22,685 nt of DNA from Pseudomonadota bacterium. Its GTDB lineage: Bacteria; Pseudomonadota; Alphaproteobacteria; Rhizobiales; Rhizobiaceae. The stretch covers positions 1 through 22,685 of the forward strand of contig JAEWDP010000131.1 of assembly GCA_023390055.1 (NCBI GenBank). Direction: 5' to 3'. Shown piece after piece: positions 7,342-14,748 of this stretch. The position numbers and the translations under genes are program-made. The first letter of the stretch is position 1. Each line of letters opens with the position of its first letter. The notes beneath the pieces were generated by a model. The model searched no databases. It was not told the origin of the DNA and saw only the letters and a program-made list of their open reading frames with translations.

Positions 7342-7809
7342 TATGCCACCCCCTGGCTAATGCTCATGGCATCAGATCTCACGGCTATTGTCCGGGAGAC
7401 TGCATTTCCAACGTTCGATCCTGTGCAGTGGATGACTTTGAGACCATTTTGCAAGTTGCGTTGGTGCCGAGACCATACATTGGAAGAGCGAACCTCGAGC
7501 CTCGAGGTAGATATGCTCCGTCCGACAACTTGTCGGATTAGCCAAGAGGCACACGGTCAATACGAGGTCGATGAGGTTCAATTGAGCACCCTCCATGCGA
7601 ACAATGTCCAGCGGCCTGCATGCTTGCACGCCCCTTCACAGCGACTTCACAAGGTGCCCGATGTAAAGTTGTCATGACGATAACCGGACGGCAAATCTGC
7701 GTCAACCATTGCAGAGCTTCACTGCGACATGAAGGATCGTGTTTATTGACTTACGTTAGCCCGGGGTCTTTAACTCGAATGTGAACAATGCAGTTTCAGG
7801 AGGAAGAAC
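7342..7809. promoter_or_regulatory. Divergent intergenic region between the importer operon and the cytochrome c gene
   Basis: No convincing gene lies in these 468 nt; an 85-codon minus-strand frame (7372-7629) has no family features. The region holds two perfect 17-bp palindromes (see separate entry). A candidate plus-strand promoter for the cytochrome gene is TTGACT at 7746-7751, 17 nt, then TTTAAC at 7769-7774, about 35 nt before the ATG. No promoter for the importer operon is obvious. Confidence 0.5.
7492..7537. promoter_or_regulatory. Two adjacent perfect 8-1-8 palindromes (candidate operators or hairpins)
   Basis: ACCTCGAG-C-CTCGAGGT occupies 7492-7508 and TCCGACAA-C-TTGTCGGA occupies 7521-7537. 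The centres are 29 bp apart. The two sequences differ, so they would be sites for two different dimeric regulators, or the pair could fold as tandem hairpins in a leader transcript. No regulator gene is visible in the window. Confidence 0.45.
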
Positions 7810-8190
7810 ATGCATGCAACTATCTGGTTTGGTGCCATTGCAATGATGCTGACCACCGCAGGACACTGTCTTGCCCAGGACGCTGCTGCGGGAGAAAAGG
7901 TCTTCGTCAAATGCAAGGCCTGCCATGTTGTTGATTCAGACAAGAACAAGATCGGCCCGTCGCTGATGGGAGTCATCGGCCGCACGGCCGGAACTCACGA
8001 AGGGTTCCGGTATTCAAAGGCGATGACCGAAGCCGGCGAAAATGGCACCGTTTGGGATGAAGAAACAATCGGTACATACCTCCGTGACCCCAAAGGCTTC
8101 ATCAAAGGTAACAGAATGGCGTTCGCCGGCTTGAAGTCCGACGAAGATGTCACCAACGTCATTGCCTATCTGAAACAGTTCTCAGAATAG
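7810..8190 (+). CDS. Class I c-type cytochrome (c2/c550-like), soluble periplasmic
   Basis: Small haem protein of 126 residues that would shuttle electrons in the periplasm. A signal peptide ends near CLAQD. The haem site is C35-K-A-C38-H39, and the distal ligand is probably Met103 in GNRMAFAGL. Segments KIGPSLMGVIGRTAG and VTNVIAYLKQFS are typical of mitochondrial-type and c2 cytochromes. The ATG at 7810 follows AGGAGGA with proper spacing. It stands alone on the plus strand, divergent from the importer operon and convergent with the lut operon. XoxG is the direct acceptor for XoxF, so this one could carry electrons on to a terminal oxidase. That link rests on position and on the two-cytochrome scheme of methanol oxidation, not on a specific motif. 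Confidence 0.93.
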   Translation: MHATIWFGAIAMMLTTAGHCLAQDAAAGEKVFVKCKACHVVDSDKNKIGPSLMGVIGRTAGTHEGFRYSKAMTEAGENGTVWDEETIGTYLRDPKGFIKGNRMAFAGLKSDEDVTNVIAYLKQFSE

Positions 8191-8380
8191 CCAACCCCCA
8201 GCCGACATGAGAAAAACCCTGTTGCGCCGACACCGTCCGATCTTCTCGATCGGACGATGCTGGATGCACATGAATTAAATTAAATTCCACGCCTTCAACT
8301 GATGTTCTGATTGCTTCTCAGAGCCCTTGCTTTCGGCAATCGTGCAAACGACCTTGCCCCCGGATTGACGAGGCCGCAGA
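8191..8380. terminator. Convergent gap with a 9-bp hairpin (8234-8256)
   Basis: CGTCCGATC at 8234-8242 pairs perfectly with GATCGGACG at 8248-8256 over a 5-nt loop, between the ends of the cytochrome gene and the lut operon. It could act on both strands, although neither side has a strong U-run. An AT-rich patch follows at about 8270-8285. Nothing else is seen in the gap. Confidence 0.45.
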
Positions 8381-9013
8381 CTATTTTCCAGCCATTACAT
8401 CTGCGATCGTCTTTGCAAGAGAATAAAGACGCTGCTCGATGAGCGTTGGCACCTCACAGACAAACGTCAAGGACTGCACCCGCTCCTGGTAGATGCGGGT
8501 GCGAAAGACGAGCTGATCGTTTCGCTGCTCCAACAGATCAGGATCCGCATCCGGTTTTGATCTCAGGGCGTCGACTGCCGCAGCCTCTTGCCGCAGATTT
8601 TCCGCCATCTCTGCCTGGCGATGGGCATAGCGTGCTATGCCGCTGATAACATCTGCACGTTCATGGTTCATGTGGTCGAACAATATCTCGACCAATGCAA
8701 GCAGGTGCTGATCCCTTTGCTCGGCCGGAATGCTCTTGGCAAAATTGACAATCTTCTGCTGAGCTTGTGCGAGCGGTACACGGCGCGCCGCCAGTTCACG
8801 CACCAGAGTGACGGCATCAGCATCGATCGTTTCGGCCGCCGCCAGTTTAGGCAGTTCGGGCCCGTTCCAGATCTGCCCAAGAGAAAGTTGCGGGACCTTT
8901 CGCTGGATGCATGGCCAATCGGGATCATCTCCTTGGGCAGCCATGCCTGGGAAGGCAAGACCTGCAGAAAGGCCGGCCACAATAAAACCATCCCTGAAAA
9001 TACGTTGCCACAT
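8381..9013 (-). CDS. Periplasmic protein of unknown function at the end of the lut-type operon (LutG-like position)
   Basis: I recognise this as a PQQ/lanthanide-cluster associated protein only by position; no catalytic motif is visible. It has 210 residues. A signal peptide (MWQRIFRDGFIVAGLSAGLA, cleavage near GMAAQ) is followed by a mainly helical, Gln/Ala/Glu-rich body. Cys35 (DWPCIQ) and Cys186 (TFVCEV) could form one disulfide. A HMNHERAD segment holds two histidines and acidic residues. The ATG at 9013 shares one base with the permease stop, and AGGAGG stands upstream, so it is coupled to the ABC permease. A periplasmic adaptor or metal-handling role for the transporter is a reasonable inference. 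It is the last gene of the operon, before a convergent hairpin. Confidence 0.82.
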   Translation of the reverse strand: MWQRIFRDGFIVAGLSAGLAFPGMAAQGDDPDWPCIQRKVPQLSLGQIWNGPELPKLAAAETIDADAVTLVRELAARRVPLAQAQQKIVNFAKSIPAEQRDQHLLALVEILFDHMNHERADVISGIARYAHRQAEMAENLRQEAAAVDALRSKPDADPDLLEQRNDQLVFRTRIYQERVQSLTFVCEVPTLIEQRLYSLAKTIADVMAGK

Positions 9014-9873
9014 CAGCCATTTCCTCCTGTGTCCTGCCTGCGACTAAGCAAACCGTTCGATGGATCATATGCAAGAATGGCGGCGCCAAGAAATACAATC
9101 GTACACGTCACCACAACGGCCAGTGAAAGCCAGTCAACCGCGCCGTACAAGGCAAAGCGGATGAGTTCCACCGCATATGTAAAGGGATTTGCACGGCAAA
9201 TCTTGTAAAGAAGCGGGCTCGATTCCTGGATACGCCACAATGGGTAAAGCGCCGATGATGCAAAATACATCGGAAAGATCACAAAGTTCATAACGCCGGA
9301 AAAGTTTTCCAACTGCTTGATCACAGACGACAAGAGCATTCCGAGTGCGCACAGCATCATGCCGGACAAAAACAATGCCGGAAGAACCATGAGATAGCCG
9401 ATGGGAGGCGGCCTTACAGACCAGAACCAGGCGACACCCAGGAATACATAGACCTGCAGAACCGATATTGTCACACCGGCAAACAATTTCGATATCAACA
9501 GGAACCAGCGTGGAAAAGGGCTCACCAGCAATGTCCGCATATTCCCCATCTCGCGATCATATACCATCGAGAGCGACGATTGCATTCCGCTGAACAGCAG
9601 GATCATGCCGCACAAGCCGGGCGTGATATAAACCTCATACAGGACATAGGTTTTGTAAGGCGGAATGATCGAAACACCAAGGACCTGGCGAAAGCCTGCG
9701 GCGAATACGAAAAGCCAAAGAAGCGGTCGTACGAGAGAGGCTATGAAACGTCCGCGCTGATTGAGAAAGCGCAGCGCTTCGCGAAACATTATGCCTCGAA
9801 GGCAGATCACATACTGCTTGACGGCAAAGCCCTCAGTTGCCGTCACTGTGTTCGATCCTGAAGCGACGTTCAT
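9013..9873 (-). CDS. lutF: ABC-2 type permease of the lanthanide / PQQ-alcohol-dehydrogenase transport system (LutF/PedC-like)
   Basis: Integral membrane component, 286 residues. About six hydrophobic segments follow a cytoplasmic N-terminus (LRGIMFREALRFLNQRGRF). ABC-2 hallmarks include MVYDREMGNMRTLLVSPFPR and NFVIFPMYFASSALYPLW, followed by NPFTYAVELIRFALYG. In Methylobacterium (lut) and Pseudomonas putida (ped), the matching system is needed for growth with lanthanides, either to move lanthanide into the cytoplasm or for a related step. ABC-2 folds are usually exporters, so the direction is not settled by sequence. The ATG at 9873 overlaps the ATPase stop by four bases (ATGA), with GGGAG upstream. 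Family call is strong; the symbol follows the synteny with lutE and lutA. Confidence 0.88.
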   Translation of the reverse strand: MNVASGSNTVTATEGFAVKQYVICLRGIMFREALRFLNQRGRFIASLVRPLLWLFVFAAGFRQVLGVSIIPPYKTYVLYEVYITPGLCGMILLFSGMQSSLSMVYDREMGNMRTLLVSPFPRWFLLISKLFAGVTISVLQVYVFLGVAWFWSVRPPPIGYLMVLPALFLSGMMLCALGMLLSSVIKQLENFSGVMNFVIFPMYFASSALYPLWRIQESSPLLYKICRANPFTYAVELIRFALYGAVDWLSLAVVVTCTIVFLGAAILAYDPSNGLLSRRQDTGGNG

Positions 9874-10658
9874 TCAGATCTCCCAGGAGACGAAGCTGGA
9901 TCCGCCACTGTAAGCATGTTGAATGCCTCAGCGATACTGGACGACCCTGTCGAGACGATCACGTCCGATACACGGGCTTTGGCCAGCACGATACCTTTAT
10001 GGAGAATGACCACGTCGTCACTCGGCTCCACCTCATCGATCAGATGGGTCGCCCATAGAACACCAGTTCCGCTGGTTTCTACCAGTTTTCGAATGGTTTC
10101 CAGGATTTCCGCACGCGACTGTATGTCAAGCCCAACCGTCGCTTCATCAAGAAGCAGCAATTGCGGATGATGCAGGAGCGCCCGCGTTATCTCGACACGA
10201 CGCATCTGCCCCCCCGACAGACTGCGAACCTTGTCGTAAGTCCGATCACTCATGCCCACCTGCGCCAGAAGTTCTTCAATCCGATGGCGTGCGCTGGCAC
10301 TGCCTATGCCGTGCAGTGACGCGTGATAACAGAGGTTCTGATATATGCTGAGATCAAGATCCAGCGTACGTGACTGGAAAACGATTCCAAGACGACGGAG
10401 CGCTTCTCCCGGATGTCGCCGGATCTCATGACCAAAGATACGAATTGTTCCTTCACGCGTATCAAAGAGGCGACTGATCAGTGAAAAGAGCGTGGTCTTG
10501 CCGGCTCCATTAAGGCCCAGCAGGACTGCGAAGGAGCCCGTGGGCACACCGAAGGACACGTTTGTCAGAACCTTCTTGTGTCCATAGGCGTGGCTCACTC
10601 CCACCACGCTGAGCGCATCGGGAGGAGCCACCCCTTCGGTTGCCTTCAAATGCTGCAT
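9870..10658 (-). CDS. lutE: ABC transporter ATPase of the lanthanide / PQQ-alcohol-dehydrogenase transport system (LutE/PedB-like)
   Basis: Cytoplasmic ATPase, 262 residues, all motifs intact: Walker A GLNGAGKTT (48-56), Q-loop VFQSRTLD, signature LSGGQMRR (147-154), Walker B LLLLDE (167-172), D-loop GLDIQSR and switch His in ATHLIDE. It resembles the ATPase family that accompanies PQQ-dependent alcohol dehydrogenases. It is coupled to the permease by a four-base overlap. The start at 10658 has only a weak ribosome site, 27 nt after the stop of the acidic periplasmic protein gene. The homologous ATPases in Methylobacterium and Pseudomonas are linked genetically to lanthanide-dependent alcohol oxidation. 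The symbol is by homology and synteny. Confidence 0.9.
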   Translation of the reverse strand: MQHLKATEGVAPPDALSVVGVSHAYGHKKVLTNVSFGVPTGSFAVLLGLNGAGKTTLFSLISRLFDTREGTIRIFGHEIRRHPGEALRRLGIVFQSRTLDLDLSIYQNLCYHASLHGIGSASARHRIEELLAQVGMSDRTYDKVRSLSGGQMRRVEITRALLHHPQLLLLDEATVGLDIQSRAEILETIRKLVETSGTGVLWATHLIDEVEPSDDVVILHKGIVLAKARVSDVIVSTGSSSIAEAFNMLTVADPASSPGRSE

Positions 10659-10685
10659 AAGGCAGACTTTCTCACAAACGACCGC

Positions 10686-11171
10686 CTACTTGATGGTGAT
10701 CGTTCCTTGCATTCCTCGCTCGGCCAGATCCGGCACCGACCAGGTATACGTCCCGGGCCGAATTGTTGTGAACTGCACCTGCATCGTACCTTCTGAATCA
10801 AACTCAAGCCAGGCAGGTGCGCCATTCATATGGACTTCCAGGTCATTGATGACGATCTGGTTCATCCAGACATTTCTGAACAGATCCGTAGCGAACTTGT
10901 ACTCCAGACCCGCGGCAGATGTAATTTTCCAACGATAGCCCTGTCCGGAAATAAGCTCGAAATCCTTCTGGTTGACCGTAAAGCTGTTCTCCGCCGAACC
11001 GAGGATCAATTCAGGGATGTCCTTGCTGGCACGCGTCACCTTCTCCGTTGTCTCGCTTGCGGGCGCAACCGCATCATCGTCGTCATCGTCTGCATCCTGA
11101 GCGTAACCAGGCATGACCATAAATGTGAACCCGACAAAGGCAGCGATTGCAAGAAATCCGTATTTTTTCAT
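10686..11171 (-). CDS. Small acidic periplasmic protein with poly-Asp N-terminus, lut-type cluster
   Basis: Unnamed 161-residue protein. A signal peptide ends near PGYAQ. The mature N-terminus is QDADDDDDDAVAPASE, a run of six Asp plus one more. The rest looks like an all-beta, cupredoxin-like domain ending RPGTYTWSVPDLAERGMQGT, but the His/Cys/Met set of a copper site is not apparent. It lies between the propeller and ATPase genes of the lut-type operon. The ATG at 11171 was chosen because AGGAGG is 6 nt away; an ATG two codons earlier abuts that site. The Asp run is a plausible hard-metal (lanthanide or calcium) collector, but this is inference; there is no EF-hand, so it is not lanmodulin. 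Confidence 0.85.
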   Translation of the reverse strand: MKKYGFLAIAAFVGFTFMVMPGYAQDADDDDDDAVAPASETTEKVTRASKDIPELILGSAENSFTVNQKDFELISGQGYRWKITSAAGLEYKFATDLFRNVWMNQIVINDLEVHMNGAPAWLEFDSEGTMQVQFTTIRPGTYTWSVPDLAERGMQGTITIK

Positions 11172-11205
11172 TTCCATCCTCCTCTTGGAATACATTTGTC
11201 CAGTT

Positions 11206-12186
11206 TCAGTTCGGAGACACCACAACCCCCCAAGGCATCGCACCAACTGTCACTGACTGAACTGGTTCGTCCGTTGCAACATCAATGAATGTAACGTCGT
11301 TAGAAACGCCGTTCGTACTGATGATGGCAGCTTCGTCAGGGGTAAATGCAAGTTGCCAGACCCGCTGGCCGACAAGGATATATTTCTCGACTTCATACGT
11401 CTCTGCATTGACCACTGCCACACGATTGGCAGGCCCCAACGCGATATACGCCTTCTTTCCATCCGCCGTGATACGCACGCCCACCGGCTGAATTGCTTCC
11501 GAGCGCAGCCCAGGTATTTCAAATGTGATCTTGTGCTTTATCTCGCGGCTTTCATTATCGATGATCGACACGGTACCGCCGATCTCGGCGCTCACCCAGA
11601 CTTCCGAATTGTCCGGCGTGAATTCTGCGAACCGTGGCCTCGAATCGACGAGCACGTTGTCAGTGATCTCGTTTGTTGCCGTATCGATAAAATGTGCCAT
11701 GTTGGTCGTTTCGGACGTATTGACCATGGTCTTTCCGTCCGGACTGATGCCCATGCCCTCAGGCTCGACACCAACCGGAATTTCAGCAACCACATTCTTG
11801 CTTTCCAGGTCGATGACTGTGACCAGGTTGTCGTCTTCATTGGCGACATAAAGGGTTTTGCCATCGGGAGACAGGACAAACAGTTCAGGATCTGGCCCGG
11901 AAGGCAGAGAACCGACGATTTCATGCGTCGCAGTGTCGATTATCTCGATCGTATCGTCGTCACTGGCACAGAGATAGACAAATTTGCCGTCATGCGAGAT
12001 CGTAATTCCCCGCGGCCGTTGTCCAACTTCGATCGTATGAGCCACTTCCATCGTTGTCGTATCGATCACGGAGACTGTGTTGTCTTTCTCATTCGACACA
12101 TAGGCCATGTAGGCCGCAGCAGGCGAACTCAGGCCCATTGCCGTCAGCAGCACTCCGCTGGACAAATAACTCAGTCGTCGTTTCAT
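11206..12186 (-). CDS. YVTN-type beta-propeller protein associated with PQQ-dependent catabolism (PedA2-like)
   Basis: Periplasmic seven-bladed propeller, 326 residues. After a signal peptide (cleavage near PAAAY) come seven repeats of about 42 residues, with blade motifs such as NTVSVIDTTT, DTIEIIDTAT, NLVTVIDLES, MAHFIDTATN, GTVSIIDNES, RVAVVNAET and DVTFIDVAT. Family members occur almost only with PQQ alcohol dehydrogenases and the linked ABC system. The biochemical role is not known; a scaffold or binding partner for the substrate-binding protein or for a metal complex is possible. The ATG at 12186 has GGAGAA at good spacing. The gene follows lutA by 12 nt and precedes the acidic protein gene by 34 nt, so all belong to one transcript. 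Confidence 0.92.
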   Translation of the reverse strand: MKRRLSYLSSGVLLTAMGLSSPAAAYMAYVSNEKDNTVSVIDTTTMEVAHTIEVGQRPRGITISHDGKFVYLCASDDDTIEIIDTATHEIVGSLPSGPDPELFVLSPDGKTLYVANEDDNLVTVIDLESKNVVAEIPVGVEPEGMGISPDGKTMVNTSETTNMAHFIDTATNEITDNVLVDSRPRFAEFTPDNSEVWVSAEIGGTVSIIDNESREIKHKITFEIPGLRSEAIQPVGVRITADGKKAYIALGPANRVAVVNAETYEVEKYILVGQRVWQLAFTPDEAAIISTNGVSNDVTFIDVATDEPVQSVTVGAMPWGVVVSPN

Positions 12187-12198
12187 ACTGTCTTCTCC

Positions 12199-13413
12199 CT
12201 ATTTCAGTTCGCATTGCGTTTCTGGCTGGTCAATTCCGAGCGTGTCCAGTTCGGATACCTGATGAAGAAACCCTTCCTGTGGCGATGTCGAAACAACCGA
12301 ACGGCTGTCCCCCAGGAATATCGGCTGGCGCAATTGCTGGTTCCACGTGCGAAAGGTCAGCTTCTGCCCCTTGAAGGCCGCAATTGAAAAGTCATCCGAG
12401 CGTATAAAGGCCTTCAGCTTCTCGACATCATTGCTCTGTGTCCGCGTGGCCGCTTCCCCTATAACTCTCACTGCAGTCCAGGCAGACATGTCTTTCGACA
12501 GCATCCGCCGGCCATTGGCCTTTGCAAAGCGGTTCTGAATCTGGCTTCCGCCCCATTGCTCACTTGCCGGATGCCATGCCGAAGGCACCAGTCCGGCTGT
12601 TCCTGCCACCGGTCGGGGAACCCAGGTTCTAAATGGAAGATATGTTCCAAAGACTTCGCTTTCATCTGCGACCAGCAAAACGTCATATTCGGGGAAATCC
12701 TGGGTAAACACCGGCATCTGTCGCTGCACCTGAACCACCCCTGAATCGGTACGGCGTGCCGTTCCGGTATCTGCAAATTCCTTTTCGTGAACAATCTGGC
12801 CGCCGAACCTGGTCGCCGCACGTCGCAGTGCATCAGCAAACAGCTGATCACCCTCATGCGAACCGTATACAAGGGCCCACCGGCGCCACTGTTTCCAGAT
12901 CAGGTATTGCGCCAATCCATCAGCAAGCATGGTACGTGTCGGTGCCGTGTGGAAAACATTCGCCCGGCACTCCTGCTCACGCAGGATGTCATCGGTTGCG
13001 CCGACATTGAAAATCACGACGCCCCTGTCACGGGCCAGGTCGACAATGGACAGTAGCTGCTTGGCAGACAGATCTGTCAGGACGTAGTTGGCACCATTCG
13101 ATACCAGTGCCTCAAATTCCGACACGACATCAGCATCAAGCTTGACCTCGGATACTTCCAGGACGAACTCCTGCCCGAGGAATTTTCCCGTCGTATTGTT
13201 GTCGCCGATACCCACTTGTGCCCCGGCGACACCTTCATCGCGCGGTGCCATGTCAAGGACAGAGAGCGCCAATTGAGGTTCATAGGCACGAAGATATCCA
13301 AGCTTGATCAGCAGATGCTGCTGGTCAGCATCTGCTGATTGCTGTGCATCCGCATCGGAAATACCCGCAACGGCAAAAAAACCGACAAGCAAAACGAGAA
13401 GGAATTTCGGCAC
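12199..13413 (-). CDS. lutA: ABC transporter substrate-binding protein, PQQ-alcohol-dehydrogenase / lanthanide system (LutA/PedA1-like)
   Basis: Periplasmic receptor of the lut-type ABC system, 404 residues, of the branched-chain-amino-acid-receptor fold. A signal peptide ends near SDADAQ. Recognisable segments are HLLIKLGYLRAYEP, ALVSNGANYVLTDLSA, FNVGATDDILREQECRANVFHTAP (short part of a hinge region) and YDVLLVADESEVFG. The start is GTG at 13413, with GGGAG upstream and an immediate signal peptide. It is first gene of the minus-strand lut-type operon, divergent from pqqA. The orthologues in Methylobacterium and Pseudomonas putida clusters are tied to lanthanide use. Whether it binds free lanthanide, a chelate or an organic compound cannot be read from sequence. 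Confidence 0.9.
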   Translation of the reverse strand: MPKFLLVLLVGFFAVAGISDADAQQSADADQQHLLIKLGYLRAYEPQLALSVLDMAPRDEGVAGAQVGIGDNNTTGKFLGQEFVLEVSEVKLDADVVSEFEALVSNGANYVLTDLSAKQLLSIVDLARDRGVVIFNVGATDDILREQECRANVFHTAPTRTMLADGLAQYLIWKQWRRWALVYGSHEGDQLFADALRRAATRFGGQIVHEKEFADTGTARRTDSGVVQVQRQMPVFTQDFPEYDVLLVADESEVFGTYLPFRTWVPRPVAGTAGLVPSAWHPASEQWGGSQIQNRFAKANGRRMLSKDMSAWTAVRVIGEAATRTQSNDVEKLKAFIRSDDFSIAAFKGQKLTFRTWNQQLRQPIFLGDSRSVVSTSPQEGFLHQVSELDTLGIDQPETQCELK

Positions 13414-13637
13414 CAGAACACTCCCGATTGGTCACAGTAGAGGGTCCGGAAACCGGATCCACGATAACTCGAATTGGTGCCGTCAGTAACTTAACCGGGA
13501 TGAACCGAAATTCAAGACGAAATGTATACTTTGATGATCAAGATCTTTCGAAACCTATATTCGGTCTTGGCTAAAGGATGATTGCGCGTATGATGAAGTC
13601 GGCCAGACATGGTCATCTTTAATGGAAGGAGGAACTG
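13414..13637. promoter_or_regulatory. Divergent promoter region between lutA and pqqA
   Basis: A plus-strand promoter candidate for pqqA is TTGATG at 13531-13536, 18 nt, then CTATAT at 13555-13560, a -10 form common in alphaproteobacteria. It would give a leader of about 70 nt. The lutA-side promoter is not obvious. One regulator acting here could tie PQQ synthesis to the transport cluster. Confidence 0.45.
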
Positions 13638-13733
13638 ATGAAAAAGACTTGGAAGAAGCCAACAATGTGCACGGTCGCTGTTGGAATGGAAATGTCACGG
13701 TACTTCCCTGCTCAATTATCTTCGAAGAAATAA
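13638..13733 (+). CDS. pqqA: PqqA, precursor peptide of PQQ
   Basis: A 31-residue peptide (MKKTWKKPTMCTVAVGMEMS, then RYFPAQLSSKK) that supplies the backbone of PQQ. The conserved Glu18 and Tyr22 have the required E-x3-Y spacing; PqqE joins their side chains while PqqD holds the peptide. A strong ribosome site (GGAGGA) precedes the ATG at 13638. It is shorter than usual gene-calling limits and easily missed. A stable hairpin follows before pqqB, which suits a peptide needed in excess over the enzymes. A Cys at position 11 is present, not a catalytic feature of the family. The assignment is secure from motif plus position. Confidence 0.96.
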   Translation: MKKTWKKPTMCTVAVGMEMSRYFPAQLSSKK

Positions 13734-13740
13734 TGACTTG

Positions 13741-13766
13741 ACCGCTCCATCCTGAGATGGGGCGGT
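13741..13766 (+). terminator. Hairpin between pqqA and pqqB (attenuator or mRNA stabiliser)
   Basis: ACCGCTCCATC at 13741-13751 pairs with GATGGGGCGGT at 13756-13766, 11 bp with one G-U pair and a 4-nt loop (CTGA). It starts 7 nt after the pqqA stop. There is no U-run, so transcription into pqqB should continue in part. It would favour a short abundant pqqA mRNA. Confidence 0.6.
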
Positions 13767-13809
13767 TCCCTCGACGTCTTCCTACTCAGTAGCCAACAAG
13801 GATGCATTG

Positions 13810-14748
13810 ATGCGTCTGAAGATCCTGGGCTCCGCTGCCGGGGGCGGTTTTCCGCAGTGGAACTGCAATTACCATCTCAGTCAAAATGCGCGAGAAGGCA
13901 TCGAAGGTATACGGCCGCGGACACAATCCAGCCTTGCTGTGTGCGATAATGACCGTGACTGGGTCATCTTCAATGCGTCCCCTGACATTCGCGAACAAAT
14001 TGCAGCAACGACGGAACTGCATCCTTCCAGATCCGGCCCGTTGCGTTCCACTCCTATATCCGCCGTCGTTCTGACCAATGCCGACGTGGACCACATAGCC
14101 GGATTACTCAGCCTAAGAGAAAGGGAGCGTTTTGCAATTTACGCAACTCGGCGCGTTCTTGCCGTGCTGGAAGAGAATTCTGTTTTCAACGTCCTTGATC
14201 GTGATCTCGTTCAAAGACGCGAGCTTGTCCTCGATACAGTGACGCCTGTCCTTGATCGAAGCGGTCGCCCAACGGGACTGGCTATCGAGGCTTTTGTGGT
14301 ACCCGGCAAGATTGCGTTGTTTCTTGAAGATGAAGCAAAGGCGCAGGAGGGCTTCGGGACGAAGGAAGGTGATACCATCGGCGTACGGATCATATCGCAG
14401 ACAACCGGGAACAGCGCTTTTTATATTCCTGGATGCGCGCGTATCGACGGACCGTTGAAGACCCGCATCATGCAGGCGGAGTGCCTGCTGTTCGATGGAA
14501 CATGTTATACCGATGATGAGATGCCCAGATCAGGTGTTGGTGCAAAGACCGCACAGCGAATGGGCCATATCCACATTTCCGGTGCAGATGGCTCGATGGC
14601 ATTATTGGCAGATTCGGCCATCACCCGCCGTATCTATGTGCACATCAATAACACCAATCCGATACTCGATGACCTGTCACCCGAGGCCGCAATCGTTCGG
14701 GCAAATGGCTGGGAAGTCGCCTGGGATGGCATGGAGGTTCGCCTATAA
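13810..14748 (+). CDS. pqqB: PqqB, metallo-beta-lactamase-fold hydroxylase of PQQ biosynthesis
   Basis: Iron-dependent oxygenase of the metallo-beta-lactamase fold that hydroxylates the cross-linked Glu-Tyr diamino acid in PQQ formation. The 312-residue length is normal. Family hallmarks are the N-terminal KILGSAAGGGFPQWNCNY and the metal-binding NADVDHIAGL; later HIHISGADGSMALL and YVHINNTNPIL are also typical. The ATG at 13810 was chosen over a TTG one codon upstream; AAGGA lies 7 nt before it. Its stop shares one base with the pqqC start (TAATG), so the two are coupled. The product acts in the cytoplasm between PqqE/protease processing and PqqC. Confidence 0.97.
   Translation: MRLKILGSAAGGGFPQWNCNYHLSQNAREGIEGIRPRTQSSLAVCDNDRDWVIFNASPDIREQIAATTELHPSRSGPLRSTPISAVVLTNADVDHIAGLLSLRERERFAIYATRRVLAVLEENSVFNVLDRDLVQRRELVLDTVTPVLDRSGRPTGLAIEAFVVPGKIALFLEDEAKAQEGFGTKEGDTIGVRIISQTTGNSAFYIPGCARIDGPLKTRIMQAECLLFDGTCYTDDEMPRSGVGAKTAQRMGHIHISGADGSMALLADSAITRRIYVHINNTNPILDDLSPEAAIVRANGWEVAWDGMEVRL

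Noticed and set aside
7372..7629. Minus-strand 85-codon frame upstream of the importer operon
   Set aside because: No signal peptide or family features, and it runs across two palindromes that look regulatory; kept as non-coding, with some doubt.
6970..7677. Plus-strand frame of 235 codons reaching into the intergenic region
   Set aside because: It is mostly antisense to the binding-protein gene and has no plausible domain or ribosome site.
10686..11171. Lanmodulin identity for the poly-Asp protein
   Set aside because: No EF-hand loops are present; the acidic run is a simple Asp tract before a beta-rich domain.
11353..12387. Plus-strand open frame of 344 codons opposite the propeller gene
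   Set aside because: The repeated Asp/Ile/Val codons of the propeller produce a stop-poor opposite strand; the product has no recognisable family.
13310..13370. Local inverted repeats around the CAGCAGATGCTG / CAGCATCTGCTG area as a regulatory hairpin
   Set aside because: They lie within the lutA coding sequence and follow from its Gln/Ser/Ala/Asp-rich N-terminal codons.
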